From: Ilex aquifolium
Taxonomy: Eukaryota > Streptophyta > Magnoliopsida > Aquifoliales > Aquifoliaceae
DNA length: 64,000 nucleotides
Reading direction: 5' to 3'
NCBI GenBank assembly: GCA_951799425.1
Contig: OX637401.1
Coordinates: 18,661,001-18,725,000 of the forward strand
Shown here: piece after piece, positions 36,458 through 48,270 of the stretch
Numbering within the stretch: position 1 is the stretch's first letter
Layout of the letters: every line of letters starts with the position of its first letter
Translations under genes and position numbers: made by a program
The notes under the pieces: generated by a model
The model's input: the letters and a program-made list of their open reading frames with translations, nothing else
What the model was told of the DNA's origin: nothing
Databases searched by the model: none

Positions 36458-39433
36458 TCACTCTAGTTCTCTAATAAATGCCAACTCTTGTTGAAGAGGT
36501 CTTCTTGCAGGTGTGTTTGTATTTACTCTTGTTGAACTTGTAGCAGCAAAAGGATTAGGAGGCATGGTTAAGTTGTCTTCTCCTCCTTCCAACATTTGAA
36601 CCACAGTGTTCATTGAAGGACGATCTGTCGGATACCATTGAATACACCACAGTCCAATTATAGTAAGCTTTCTCACTATCTCAACATCTCCATCTTCCTC
36701 AATCCGAATTCGTAGCTCGTCACCTTGGTTTAAGCGATTATATATCCATTCTGGAGAGTTTTCTTGGCTAGTATTGTTCACTGCAACATCAATACTCTTC
36801 CTTCCTCCAACCATTTCAAGCAATAACATTCCGAAGCTATAAACATCCGACTTATGTGAAACTTTCCCGATATGTCTTGATAACACTTCGGGCGCTATGT
36901 AGCCCATTGTTCCCCTAGCAGCAGTTATAGAAACAGCACTTCGTTCTTTTGAACACAACTTGGCCAAACCAAAATCAGAGATCTTAGGATTGAAGTTCTG
37001 GTCTAACAAGATATTATGGGGTTTAATATCAAAATGCAGTATTCTTTGGTCGCACCCTTGGTGAAGATATTCAATCCCTTTGGCTATGCCTAAAGCAATG
37101 TCTTGAAGCTTTTTCCAACCAAGAGTTTTATTTTTAGAGCTTGTTGAAGATATGAACTTTTCCAGTGAATCATTCGAAAGGAACTCATATACAAGAGCTT
37201 TTCTAAATCCATCGGCACAAAACCCAACCAAACGAACCACATTAACATGGTGAATCCTCCCAATGGTTCCAACTTCATTGATGAAATCGTCCCCATTTCC
37301 CGTTGAACTGTTGAGGACTTTCACGGCAACAAAAATGTCATCGGAAAGCCTTCCTTTGTAAACGGTTCCGTAACCTCCTTCACCCAATATGTCACTAAAA
37401 TGATTTGTAATCCTTTTGATATCAGCATAAGAGTATCTTGTGGGCTTAAGAGCTCTATAATCCTCCAAAAAAATTTCAATTTTTACTTCATTCTCTTTTT
37501 TCATTTTAATTGAGCTATAGATATAATAGAGTGCAGGAACTGCTAGAAGAAGAAAGCAACCTAAAATTAAACCTGCACATAAAACATAATGAGTTAAGAA
37601 AGCTTGTATTTCTAATAGATTCCTAGAATTACACCTAAAGGGAAAACCAATACGCCAATATTAACGTTTTCCCAAACTAATTTAAAATTTTCACTTTATC
37701 CTTTTTAAGACTAAAAGTATCACATTGCACTTTGAATTTTTTTTTTTTAAATGGAAACAATGTGTCCCTTATCTCCCAATGTAGGGCATAATTTTGTGGA
37801 AAAAAAGGGGATATAAGTATAATGCTACCAAGAAATTCAACATGTAATATGACATTTATAATCCTTTTCAAGATAAAGTGAAAATTGTAAAATTACTTAG
37901 AAAACAAAGTGTCATTCACCCCCAAAAACAAAAGACAACATCACCTGCCCACAATCGTTTCTTAAATGCATGACCTGTAAAGAATAAAAACATTGTTAGC
38001 TTCTTATGCTTATGAAAATAACAATACCCGAAAAAACCTAACAACATTAGCTATTAGCAATCAAGGCACTCAAGGATTCTTCATGCTAAGGTCCACACTG
38101 ATAATTAGAATTTTCAAGAACTTCATCACTTCATAGCTCCACCCACAGCTATATTTTTTAATCTTGTTTACAGGAGCCTCCTCTGATATACTTTAAAATT
38201 TTCTATTAAAGACCACATAGATAACATATACAGTAAATCTAGATTGGTTTAGTGGTAGAACATGGAGTAAGATGTGAGTGTGTCGGTTCTGAGTTTAAGT
38301 CTAGCTAATTAACACGGGTTTATCCGATGTGCGTGTGAATATGTGTATTAGGCTCAAAAACATTTGGTTGAAATGATTCTCATCACGAGAAAAAAAAAAA
38401 CCCCTGAAATAGTTAATAGTGCAAATGCCAAATTGCTGGGTTTTTATTTGAAATAATGTTATTTAGACTTAAAAATTTGACCTAATTTATTAAATTAATG
38501 ATCTGGTTATATTGTAACTGTTGTATCGACACCAAGTTCTAATATTTGATTAGCCTACGACAATCCAAGGATCATTAAATTAGGATAACAAATTAAGTGA
38601 ATAAATTAGACCCACTAGCATTGCTCATTTAATTAAGCAGTCAGAGTCAGTGATAACTCTTAGAATTCTGCTCCTTCTTAGTGGAGTTTGATGTTTCTTA
38701 TGCAAACTAAATTTAAAGCAAAACATAAAATAAATAAAATACCTTTGGGTGTTTTAGATTTGGCAACACATTCAGTTTCATGTTGTGTGGTATAATTCTT
38801 CAAGCTACAAATCTTGCCTTTAGCTTCACAGAAGCTGCAATTTGGTTTCGACCAACTCAACTGAAGCTTACCTTCTTGATGTAATATATTATGGGGCACC
38901 CATTCAAAGTTATGAATGTTGCTGCAAGATGTCAAGAGATAATCGTCAACGTTCAAGCTAGAATCTATGGCATACACTCGGTAGCCGGAAGCTCGAAGGC
39001 AAGGAACCGAGTGATAAATTTGTCTGTCTGGTGCAGAACAATTGAATAACGAGTAATTATATACGCTTATTTCATTGAACTGGAAAGCGGAGGCAGACAA
39101 GTTGAGGTTTGGAAGCTTTGCCAGAACGCAGCCATCTGGGTCATACAATCGAATAACTTGAGATTTATAGTCAATTTTCTTGACAAATAGCTTCACAGAA
39201 AAGGGAAGATCAAGGACTGTTTGTTTGTTCTCATCACAGGATAGCTCGAACCCAGGATAGCGGTAGCGATCTGGGTGGAAAGCTTTAACCCAAAATGGGA
39301 ATCGGATTGATGGGCCATGGTGATTGCACCTGAAATTGAATACCCTGCGCTCATCTTCTTGAGCTGCTTCAAGGGTTAGGGGAAGGAACACTAAGAGCAA
39401 GAAGTGAATAAGAAAAAGGAAGCTGCTGACCAT
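36458..39433 (-). CDS. LRK10L-type receptor-like Ser/Thr kinase, intact, divergent
   Basis: Three minus-strand exons, 39433-38743, 37974-37945 and 37572-36458, join in frame (all phase 1, GT-AG) to 611 residues. A signal peptide (about 1-23) precedes a GUB_WAK-type ectodomain (first Cys36, IRFPFW motif, Cys-rich end with Cys199, 202, 209, 222), a membrane segment (about 242-260) and a kinase: GEGGYG 304-309, Lys325 in [12 protein letters not shown] with Asp422, DFG from 440, APE, and SPEWIYNRL. It is non-RD with all catalytic residues kept. It has one small exon fewer than copies 2 and 3, and its ectodomain differs strongly from theirs, so it belongs to an older branch of the family. It lies in opposite orientation between copies 2 and 3. 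The start ATG precedes a clear signal peptide. Ligand unknown. Confidence 0.9.
38240..38400 (+). mobile_element. SINE-like element in intron 1 of the minus-strand kinase gene
   Basis: TGGTTTAGTGG near 38245 fits a Pol III A box, and about 40 bases on a weaker B-box-like 'ggttctgagtttaagtc' follows. The block ends in a run of about 12 A (to 38400). No target duplication could be fixed, so this stays tentative. It lies antisense to the host gene. Confidence 0.45.
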
Positions 39434-39558
39434 TTCAAAGTGCCTACCTAGTGTGTCCTCAATGTCTTGCCATCTCTAGTGATTTAAGTAGATTCGGCAA
39501 ATGGTATTCTACAATAGCTGTCAGTGTTTTTTGCGTAGTTTTTGTATCCTGTCATTTT

Positions 39559-39898
39559 ATAACTCGATAGAATAATAACTATTTTGTATATGATTTTTAA
39601 ATTCATGTCCTTTTTATATTGCATTGAATTAACAAATTGTGTGATTTTTAAATATGTATCAAAATTATTTTAAATTTAAAAATATTTTGTCGAAAATGAT
39701 ATTTGTGCTATTTCGTTGAAAAGTATAACTCAATGGGATAATAACTAATTCTGATATGATTTTTAAATTCATGTCCTTTTATATTGCATTAATAAATTGT
39801 GTTATTTTTGAATCTCTGTTAAAAATATTTTAAATTTAAAAATGTTGTGTCGAAATTTATCATTTGTGTTTGAGAATAGGTGCTATTTCGTTGAAAAG
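39559..39898. repeat. Direct repeat, two ~166-bp units
   Basis: 39559-39724 and 39725-39898 are diverged tandem copies: 'ataactc-at-g-ataataact', 'tgatttttaaattcatgtcc' and 'gctatttcgttgaaaag' occur in each. It lies just upstream of the minus-strand kinase gene. No coding function seen. Confidence 0.75.
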
Positions 39899-40619
39899 TA
39901 TGATCATCTGCCTGCCTACTTTTCAAACATGGAAAGGCAAAAGTCACAACTAATAAGAGTTTCTTTGAAGGAGCGGCAACAACATGGACTTGATGATAGA
40001 AATGTATGGACCACCCATATCCATGGAAATGAGTGGTGATTATTCATTAAATTAGGTAACATTTAATAAATGTCATGTATGAATTATTGAATGATCAGAC
40101 AAATATGACAAAACATGTTAATTAAAGGTCCTCAAACATGACAACAGAAGAAGAAAATACCAAAAGAAAATCGAGGATGAGAAAATTCACCAATGGGGTT
40201 TATTCTTTTCATAAGTTAGCCATTTGTCACTTTTTGAAAGATAGTCATTTGTTTAGTTTTTCAGCTTTGTTAGTTATATGTCAACACGTATTTATATTTT
40301 AGTGGTAGACATGACATAAAGATGTATAAGACGCGTCACCAAAGGAATGACGGATATGTGTCCGAAATTAGGATTTTATCTTTTAGGTATGGATATGGAT
40401 AAAAAAATATCGAACATATGTCTTATAGTGTTCTAAAAAAGATCAGTGTCCGATACAGATATGTTATCTTTGTAACAGTGTCCATGGTTCTTAGATAGTA
40501 AGGAAAATTATAAGGTGGTGGATTCCTTGCGATTCACATCTTTTCTTATTTGTCTTATTTTGCATTTGGAGTTCTTGTAGACTTTTGGTTGCGTCTTTAG
40601 ACAATTCACTTGTTGGAGT
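39899..40619. other. Intergenic DNA, no gene seen
   Basis: AT-rich sequence without a recognised gene. The region near 40330-40490 has repeated 'gtgtccgata'-like words. Confidence 0.4.
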
Positions 40620-40965
40620 CGTCCTATGAAGATGAATGAATTAGGGTTCCTCTTGGACAAGTTATTCGTAGTACAACACTCTTGTTTTCTTTACTCTCTT
40701 TAAAATCCCTTTTTCTTTACTCTCCAAAATCCACATATATGGTGTAAACTCTTCAAACATTAATGGGGGCCAAGTAATAATCAAGTACTCTAAGTTAGAT
40801 CATCACCATAAAATAAAATCAAAGCAAAGCAGAAAAAATAAATAATAACACCACCTCTACAGTTCTATCCCTTGGCCTTCCCTATAACGTTTTTCTTAAC
40901 TTATTTCTAGGTAGCCCCATCCCACTAGCTCATTAGAAAACTTGCTTCTGGTTCTTGTTGGAAAG
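40620..40965 (+). repeat. Relic of a receptor-kinase promoter and 5' leader
   Basis: The 29 bases at 40936-40964 equal 26434-26462, the 5' leader just before the copy-2 start codon. Upstream, 'gttcctcttgg' and 'ctttactctccaaaatccacat' match the promoter blocks at 42337 and 43212 in order. The coding sequence that should follow is missing, so this is the front end of a lost copy. Confidence 0.65.
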
Positions 40966-41282
40966 TTGATGTAGCAGTTAATGAAGAATACAAAGAAATC
41001 ATCATTTCTTCGTGAAATAATACGCACATTCTGAAACTACAGAAGAAATAAAGAAGAACCCTGAAAATATATATATTCAATGAAGAACTCGTAGTACATT
41101 TGGCAAATATATATGAAAACGGTCAAAAGTCTAATCATTCTCAAAACAGAAAAGAATCTCCGATTATACAAAATTTTCTAAAGTAAAAAAATTATAATCT
41201 AGCTAATTGATATAAAAGCATGTTTCATTTGGAGTCTAACAAAATTAACTACACATCTCCTATGATTTACTATTATTTTTGA

Positions 41283-41386
41283 ATACTTTCTTAAATCACC
41301 AAGAGAAAAAACGATCGTGAGGAGCATAGGAGAAGAGACGATCGCCGGCGAAGACCTTCGGTTTTCATTGGATGGACAAAGGCAAA

Positions 41387-41425
<39 letters not shown>

Positions 41426-41760
41426 TGGGTTTAAATACTTCCACAAAAAAATACCGTTTTTGTTGTTAAAAAAGTTCGAAGTCTGGATCTCATTAACTCT
41501 CCCCCCAGCCCCATGCGCTTGTTTATGTATCCCTTATTTCTTGGAACATCTTTTTTCTATTTCTTGTTTTTGGGCATTGTTTTCAAAACAACTTGCCTTA
41601 TATAAAATAGAACACAAATTCAAATGCGTTTTTATTTTCTGTTTTTTGTGCCAAAATTGATATTTTGCTTAAACACTTATTTCAAAAAAAAAAAATAGAT
41701 ATTAAAAGTGTCTGCTTACTTTTCAAATATAGAGATGCACAGGCAAGAACTTCTTTCATA
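41283..41760 (+). repeat. Duplicated upstream block, copy-3 side
   Basis: Matches 24040-24540 in order, including the GA tract (41391-41419) and the 'ccccccagccccatgcgctt' segment. It carries about 30 extra bases near 41345. Not coding. Confidence 0.75.
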
Positions 41761-41764
41761 TTAA

Positions 41765-42015
41765 AAGTGTAGTGCTTTTTTTGCATGGTCTGACTTTGAA
41801 TATTCAAGTCACGACTAGTTCCAAATCAAGTTTCGTGTAGTGACTTTTTTCATTGATTGACTGTGAATATTCAAGTCACGACAAGTCTTAGCCTGTCATG
41901 GTGGCACCAAATGAGGTTGATAGGTTGATGCTGACAGCGATAAGAGTGGGGACCTTTCTCATGGCGTCTCTCGTTTTGGCTCCTTAGAAGACTAATCAAT
42001 GTTGATGTAAGTAGT
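41765..42015 (+). promoter_or_regulatory. Promoter-type modules E (partial) and F
   Basis: Module E (about 41765-41815) is a fragment ending at 'caagtcacgac'. Module F follows at once (41821-42015) with TTGACT within 'cattgattgact', 'caagtcacgac', a worn palindrome, 'ggtggcaccaaa' and the 'agaagactaatcaatg' tail. The 'cacaatccac' box is deleted in F. Confidence 0.45.
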
Positions 42016-43260
42016 TGGTGTATCCGGTCATTAAACAAACAAAAAAAAGTATTCGGTCATACATGATGTGAATTTTTTTTTAATCACAAGAAAACCCTCC
42101 GAGACCTTCTCTTTGAACCTAGGAAAAATAAACCTCGATACATTCAATCAGAGGCCAATCACATGTATCTATTATACTGATGAAACGCCAAAAAAGGAAA
42201 TCAAAATTAAGACATCTGAGTATATGGTGCATATAAAATTAACTCCATACCAAGTGCGGGTTTCGTGTTTCCACTTTAATAGGGCAATTGCATACCTATT
42301 TCTTTTTTTCAAGAAAAAATTATCAACGGGTTGTTGTGTTCCTCTTGGTAAGTTATTCGCAATACATACACCACCTACCACTTTCACGAAAACCTCTCCA
42401 ACAGCTCTACTTGGGCATTATTCCAAATCATTATTTAATCTATCTTAGATCGTCATTAATATTTTTAAAAATTGATGATTGTATCATGATTGATAAGACA
42501 ATCATAACCAAATAACAGAAAAAAAAAAAAAAAAAAGAGAATAGAAAAGAAAAAGATAAATAATATTGTCTTCCATACAGGGACAGAGCTAAGCCATGGC
42601 TGGGGGGTAACCATGGTCCCTCCTATAATTTGTATAACCTGGGATTCATAAGATGGTTGCTGAAGAGTTTTATATGTCAAAGGGACTTGGCCTCTCCTTT
42701 GATAACTTACCTATCCATTCAAGAGAATATATGTGGACCAATTAACCATGAGACAATAATATACTATTTTTCTTTCCTAATTAGATCAATAAAAATTGTA
42801 CTTTTCCTACTGTCTCCATAAAAAATATAGTTTTGGTAAATGGAAAGGCAACAAAAAAAAAAAATCTTTCTAATTTCTTTGAGTTTCCATTCTTCTCCCA
42901 CAAAAGAACTCGTTGCCCCTATGACTCCAAATTACATTATTGAGTCTTTCATCCAATCATTGATCGGACAAAAATAATTGCTAGTTTTTTCTCCATTGAT
43001 TAACGGGTTAATATTATTAAAAACTACTTCTATTGTTCATCTTATTTTGGCATGAATAGCTTTGTTTATATTGAATATTGGAAAAATATCATTTTGCCCC
43101 CTAAAAGATACAAAAATTATTAATTTGTCTTTCGAATGATTAATTTTCTCACATTACCGCCTAAAATATTCTGTCAAATCAACCACTTAGAAACCACAAA
43201 ACAGACATGTTTCTCCTTTTCTTTACTCTCCAAAATCCACATACATGATGTGTGTTCAAA
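42016..43260 (+). repeat. Duplicated promoter block, distal copy
   Basis: Collinear with 45729-47040: 'gtagttggtgtatccggtcattaa', the 'ttaagacatctgagtatatg' region, 'ccttccatacagggacagag' and 'ctccaaaatccacatacatgatg' occur in both. The two copies lie about 3.7 kb apart upstream of copy 3. Short ORFs within it have no domains. Confidence 0.75.
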
Positions 43261-43549
43261 TGTCGTAGAACTCTTGTGTGCTGTTTTTTCTTTTTCTTTT
43301 GTTTTTTTTTTTTTTCTGAAGGTCTTTTTTGTTTCAGCTTAAGAAAGTGAAGAAAAATCCAAAATAAGTGAAAAAGCAGCATTGAGAGCAACCAACACCA
43401 ACCCATTGACCAAAGTCAACTTCGGTGGTTGGTCCAATGCTTGGCGTGGTCCCGAGTCTCCTGACATTGGCGGTACAATTACTGAAGCTGTTTCAATTTT
43501 CTGCCAATGGGTTGTTCTACTGCATCGGAGAACGTACAAAAAGTAACGG

Positions 43550-43805
43550 TTGATGCGTTAAAAGCGTAATTAACAAATACACTTTTATTTACTTGTTAAC
43601 CATGTTTTTAAAGGGAGTTATATATTTAAAATCGGAATTATTAACTTCGTTTTTTATTAAAAGTGGAATTGTTGATCCCGTTTTTATTAAAAGTGGAATT
43701 GTTAAATCCGCTTTCAAAAAGTACCGTAAAATAGTAAATAAGTTCAAAATTACTGTAAATCGGTATTTAAGTTTCAAAAGAGTTGTATATTGGTAATAGA
43801 TTCCC
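43550..43805. mobile_element. Partial relative of the inverted-repeat element at 43846
   Basis: It shares 'ttaaaagtggaattgtt', 'ccgctttcaaaaa' and 'gtaaat-ggta-ttaagtt' words with the right arm of the next element, but has only part of the structure. Confidence 0.45.
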
Positions 43806-43845
43806 ACTAGTGATAATGGTGGGACCTTCTGGCCAAATCAAAGAA

Positions 43846-44612
43846 TTTATTACCAAAATACAGCACTTCTCCAACAAATTTATCAAAATACGACACTTTT
43901 AAACTTATTTACCAAATTACGGCACTTTTTAAAAGCGGAATCAACAAGTCCGCTTTCAAGAGAAATTTTTTTTTTGAGCAATGAGAAAAGCGTGTTTTTG
44001 AAACACGATTTTTACGGGTTTTTGTGAAAAGCGTGTTTATTAAACACGCTTTTCACACTCTTTCACCTGATCGACCGAGAACCAGAGCTGTTTTCTCTCT
44101 CTACATTAGTCATGGACTAGAAAAGGAACCCAATTCAAAAACAACCACCCAATGTTAAAGAAAGCAAACCCAGATGAGACAAAAAATTTGGTAGTGGATT
44201 GATTTTGAAGAACAAATATTGAAAGGAAAAAGAGGAGGATTCTCTGATGACAGCCTTGGAGTTGTTCCACATCGCAGTCATGCTCGTCGTCTTCCTCATC
44301 GGAGGCCTTGGACGTTTGCCAACATCACTGGAGAGAGAGAGAGAGTGTGTGTGTTTCTGTGTGGGTGTTAGGCAGGGAGTGTTGAGACTAGAGAGAGAGT
44401 GTTGAGACTAGAGATGTGGGTTCTGTTGGTGGAAAAGAAAAGCGTACTCCTTGAGTACGTTTTTTAATTTTTTTCAAATTAAAAGCGGGGTTGGTAATTT
44501 CGTTTTTATTGTTAAAAGCGGATTTGTTGATTCCGCTTTCAAAAAATGTCGTAAATTGATAATTAAGTTCAAAACTGCTGTATTTTGATAATTATGTTAT
44601 AAATTTGCCGCA
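43846..44612. mobile_element. Inverted-repeat element, ~770 bp, with internal hairpin
   Basis: The left arm (about 43846-43970) and right arm (about 44478-44612) are inverted copies centred on AAAGCGGAATCAACAAnTCCGCTTT-like sequence. Inside, 44024-44056 forms a perfect hairpin: 15-bp arms GTGAAAAGCGTGTTT and complement, 3-base loop. No ORF with a domain; nonautonomous. Confidence 0.65.
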
Positions 44613-44640
44613 TGGGTGATAGATTCGAGATAATCAAATT

Positions 44641-44849
44641 TGGTATAGTGACGACTTTGACTACTCGAGATAATCAAATTTTGTATAATGACGACTTTGA
44701 CTATTCAAGTCACGGCAGGCCTAGCCTGTGATGTAACATGTTGGCACCAAAACTGGGTTGATGCCCACAATCCACGCTAGTAATAATGGTGGGACCCTTC
44801 TGTCCTTTCTCGTTTTGGCTCATTAGAAGACTAATCAATGTCAATGTAA
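44641..44849 (+). promoter_or_regulatory. Promoter-type module G (two TTGACT cores)
   Basis: A 45-bp stretch with 'gacgactttgactact' is repeated in tandem, followed by 'caagtcacggcaggcctagcctgtg', 'tgttggcaccaaaactggg', 'gcccacaatccac', 'ggtgggaccct' and the 'agaagactaatcaatgtcaatgtaa' tail. It is the most complete module on the copy-3 side, about 2.4 kb before the start codon. Confidence 0.5.
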
Positions 44850-45728
44850 TGGTAAGTTTGGTACGAAGAATGAAAAATAAGAAAGAATAAAAAAGTAAGA
44901 CGAATAGATTTTTCTTTTTCAAAGTAAAAGAATATATTTTTTCTTCTTTTTGTTTGGTACATGAGATGAAAAGTAAGAGAAATTTATTTTTCATTGTTTG
45001 GTATTGAATGAAAAATTAAAGGAAAGAAAAAATATGTATGTAAAAATTACTTCTTTACCCTTGTTATCCTTATAATATGAGTAATACTATTGTAACCTAA
45101 TTCACTAAAACCTTTGAATTGACCGTAAACTCCATCATACTTTGGAGCTTATTATTGATCCAATGATTTCAATGAAACTACATCATTAGGTTAATAAATT
45201 AGATCAAATTTTTAGGTCTCAATTATATTACTCAAAAAATATTTAGCATCCAATGTTTCTTGCAATGAATAGTCTGACTCATTCAAGTAGGTTTTTTTTT
45301 TGTTCAAACTCATTCTAGTAGGTTGGTTATTATGAACAAGCAAAAAAAAAAAAAAAAAAATTGGTTATTATGTTATGACATCTAAATAGTGGTATAACCA
45401 TCTATGGTACATTAACCACTTGATAATACACCAGACCAATAGTGATAAGTGTTAGTGGGTTCTGAAGCAGTGTCTTAGAACTTAGAAGTGTACCAAGGGC
45501 AAAAACGTCAGATTAGACAAATTATTAGTTGATCTGCAGCTTTTCTCCAACTTTCCACCCACTTTTGTGGGGAAAGAAATTGGTGGGCAGGAAGGATAGC
45601 ATTTCACTCAAATTGTCCTCTCCCTCCTCTTTTCCTTTCAAATCAAACAATGAAAATTTTTTCCTTCCATCCACTTTTTCTTCCCCTATTTTTCATCCAC
45701 TCTATTTTCCATCAAACCAATCAAAGGG
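44850..45728. mobile_element. Harbinger/Tourist-like insertion, ~880 bp
   Basis: The promoter block is uninterrupted at 42005-42030 and 25366-25395, but here it is split by 879 bp flanked by TAA (44847-44849 and 45729-45731), a 3-bp target duplication. The outer 60-70 bases form a loose inverted repeat (TTTGGTACGAAGAATGAAAA against its partner). A smaller MITE (45079-45233) sits inside. No transposase encoded. Confidence 0.6.
45079..45233. mobile_element. Short MITE, GAGTA-ended
   Basis: Starts GAGTAATACTA and ends ATATTACTC with inverted ends, of the same family as 2713-2855 and 53346-53527; nested inside the insertion at 44850-45728. Confidence 0.6.
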
Positions 45729-47220
45729 TAAGTAGTTGGTGTATCCGGTCATTAAACAAACAAAAAAAAAGTATTCGGTCATACATGATGTGAATTTTTT
45801 TTAATCACAAGAAAAACATCCGAGACCTTCTCTTTGAACTTAGGAAAAATAAACCTTGATACCTTCAATCAGAAGCAAATTACATGTTTCTATTATACTG
45901 ATGAAATGTCAAGAAGAGAAATCAAAATTAAGACATCTGAGTATATGACACAATATAAAGTTAATTCCACACAATTAGCTTACCCTGTGCAGGTTTCGTG
46001 CTTCCACTTTGATACCCTCTCCAACAGCTCTACTTGGGAATTCTAAATTAAATGGCCTACACCCATTAAGTAGCCCGATAAGATTCCTCTCCAATTTTAA
46101 AATAATTTGAGGATCTTTCAATTATTTTTGAAGGGTAAAGATCTGTTAATGTCACCATACCTAATTTATTTTTGAATTTTAAAATTTTAAGTGTTTTGTG
46201 AAGGAGATAAAATTTGATGACATAGAACGACCTTCACCACTCAAAAAGAATTAATAGGATTCACCAATTATTTTAAATTTGGAGAGAAATCAAATACGAT
46301 GTAAATATGTTCAAATATTAATTAAATGAAACAAATGAAAATAAAATAATACTGCCTTCCATACAGGGACAGAGCCCATGGCCCCCTGTAATTTCTATAA
46401 CATGGGGTCCATAAGATGGTTGCTGAAGTGTTTTAAATGTCAAGAGACTTGGCCCTTCATTTGATAACTTATTTATTGGTACAAGCGAATATATGTGGAC
46501 CAATGAGACAATAATATACTATTTTTCTTTCCTAATTAGATCAATAAAAGTTGTTCTTTTCCTACTGTCTCCATAAAACATACCTCTTTGATAAATGGAA
46601 AGGCAACAAAAAAAAAAAAATAACACTTTCTAATTTCTTTGAGTTTCCATTCTTCTATCACAAAAGAACTCGTTGCCCTTGTGACTCCATAGTACATTCT
46701 TGAGTGTTTCATCCAATCATTGGTCAGACAAAAACAATTTCTAGTTTTTTCTCCATTAATTAACCGGTTAATATTATTAAAAACTACTTCTTTTGTTCAT
46801 TTTGGCGTGAATAGCTTTGTTTACATTGAATATTGGAAAAATATTACTTTGCCCCCTAAAAGATTCAAAAATTATCAATTTATTTTTCGAATGATTAATT
46901 TTCTCACATTTTCCCCTAAAATATTCTATCAAATCAACCTTTTAGAAAGCACAAAACAGACATGTTCCTCCTTTTCTTTACTCTCCAAAATCCACATACA
47001 TGATGTGTGTTCAAATATTAATTGGAGTGAAATTATTAATTACTCTATTTTAGATCATCATAAATATTTCTACAAATTGATGATGGTATCATAATTGATA
47101 AAAACATAATAACCAAATGACAAAAAAAAAAATTTACGTGTACATATATGCCCCCTTCCACCTCTTCTGAAAACTCGCTTCTATTCTTGTTGGAAAGTCA
47201 CTCTCTCTCTCTCTCCTCCA
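45729..47220 (+). promoter_or_regulatory. Proximal promoter block and 5' leader of copy 3
   Basis: Second copy of the block at 42016-43260, running into the leader of copy 3. Bases 47041-47120 also match 25677-25765 upstream of copy 2. A TATA-like 'acatatatg' lies at about 47141-47149. The leader repeats the copy-2 leader ('tctgaaaact', 'cttgttggaaa') and ends in a CT tract (about 47200-47216) just before the start codon. Confidence 0.5.
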
Positions 47221-47958
47221 ATGTTGAGAGAAAATCTCATTGTTGTGGGTTTCATCACAGTCCTTGTTCTCATCCACTTTCCTCAACCATGCTGGTGTCA
47301 GCAGAATCATCACTGTGACCCTTCTTCCTGCGGCAATATCCAAAACATCAGTTACCCTTTCCGATTGAAAGATGATCCAAAAAACTGTGGTAACCCCAAA
47401 TATGAGCTTGCTTGTGAAAATAATGTTACAGTTTTATACTTGGGTTCCCAAAAACGTAAATACCTCGTTCAATCTATCAACTATCCTTACTTCACAATCC
47501 GCCTTGTTGATTCTGCTGTTCAAAAAAAGGATAATTGCTCCTTTCTTCCTCAGTATTCTTTAACCAGTTACAACTTCACTAACGAAGATCCAAATAACTA
47601 TGTAAACCAATTTTCTCTGGAGATAAACGAGCCTGTAAGTTTTCTGAATTGCCCATATCCAGTAGATTCTCCTCTCTACCTGGAGATAGGACAGTGCATC
47701 AATGGAGTTTATACTGCAAACTCCTCTTTCTCCTCCTCTTCCAGAACACACTCTTATGTCAATGTTGGCGGCTTGATGGCAGCACAAGTGAGAGAGAGGT
47801 GCAGTATAGAGCTAATGGTGATGACATCGCGGGCGTTTAAGGATGATAATAATATCTCTTTTTCAGACATCTACGACGCCATAGAATATGGGTTTGAGCT
47901 TTCATGGTTAATATTTGGGCCAGAGGGTTATTGCTTCACTCCCCTTCATAGAATGCTA

Positions 47959-48104
47959 GCAGAATTCAGTATTGGACCATTGTATCTGTCATTCGGTACT
48001 GCGACATTGGGTCTGTCATTCAGTACTGCGCCATTGAGGCTGTCATTCGGTGCTGGGCCATTGATTCTGTCATTCGATACTGCGCCATTGAGGCTGTCAC
48101 TCAG
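47959..48104 (+). repeat. In-frame 27-bp minisatellite in the copy-3 ectodomain
   Basis: Four full units (47986-48012, 48013-48039, 48040-48066, 48067-48093) plus partial units at each side. Each encodes nine residues of the form LSF-x-T/A-A/G-P-L-x, for example LSFSTAPLR. The array lies between the conserved GFELSW and the exon-1 splice donor, and is absent from copy 2 and from the minus-strand gene. Confidence 0.9.
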
Positions 48105-48164
48105 AGTTATATCATTATGGATCCCCGAAATCCCCACCAAATGCGGTAAGAAATCGAAAAATAG

Positions 48165-48165
<1 letters not shown>

Positions 48166-48226
<61 letters not shown>

Positions 48227-48270
48227 GTGTGTGTGTGTGTGTGTCTGTGTCTGTGTGCGTGTGTGTGTTA
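48166..48270. repeat. (TA)n-(TG)n compound microsatellite in intron 1 of copy 3
   Basis: About 29 TA units are followed by an interrupted TG run, starting about 20 bases after the exon-1 splice donor. Confidence 0.95.

Noticed and set aside
42068-42448. 126-codon frame upstream of copy 3, partly repeated at 45834-46046
   Set aside because: The duplicate has a broken and shorter frame, and the same DNA upstream of copy 2 has no such frame; better read as noncoding promoter duplication.
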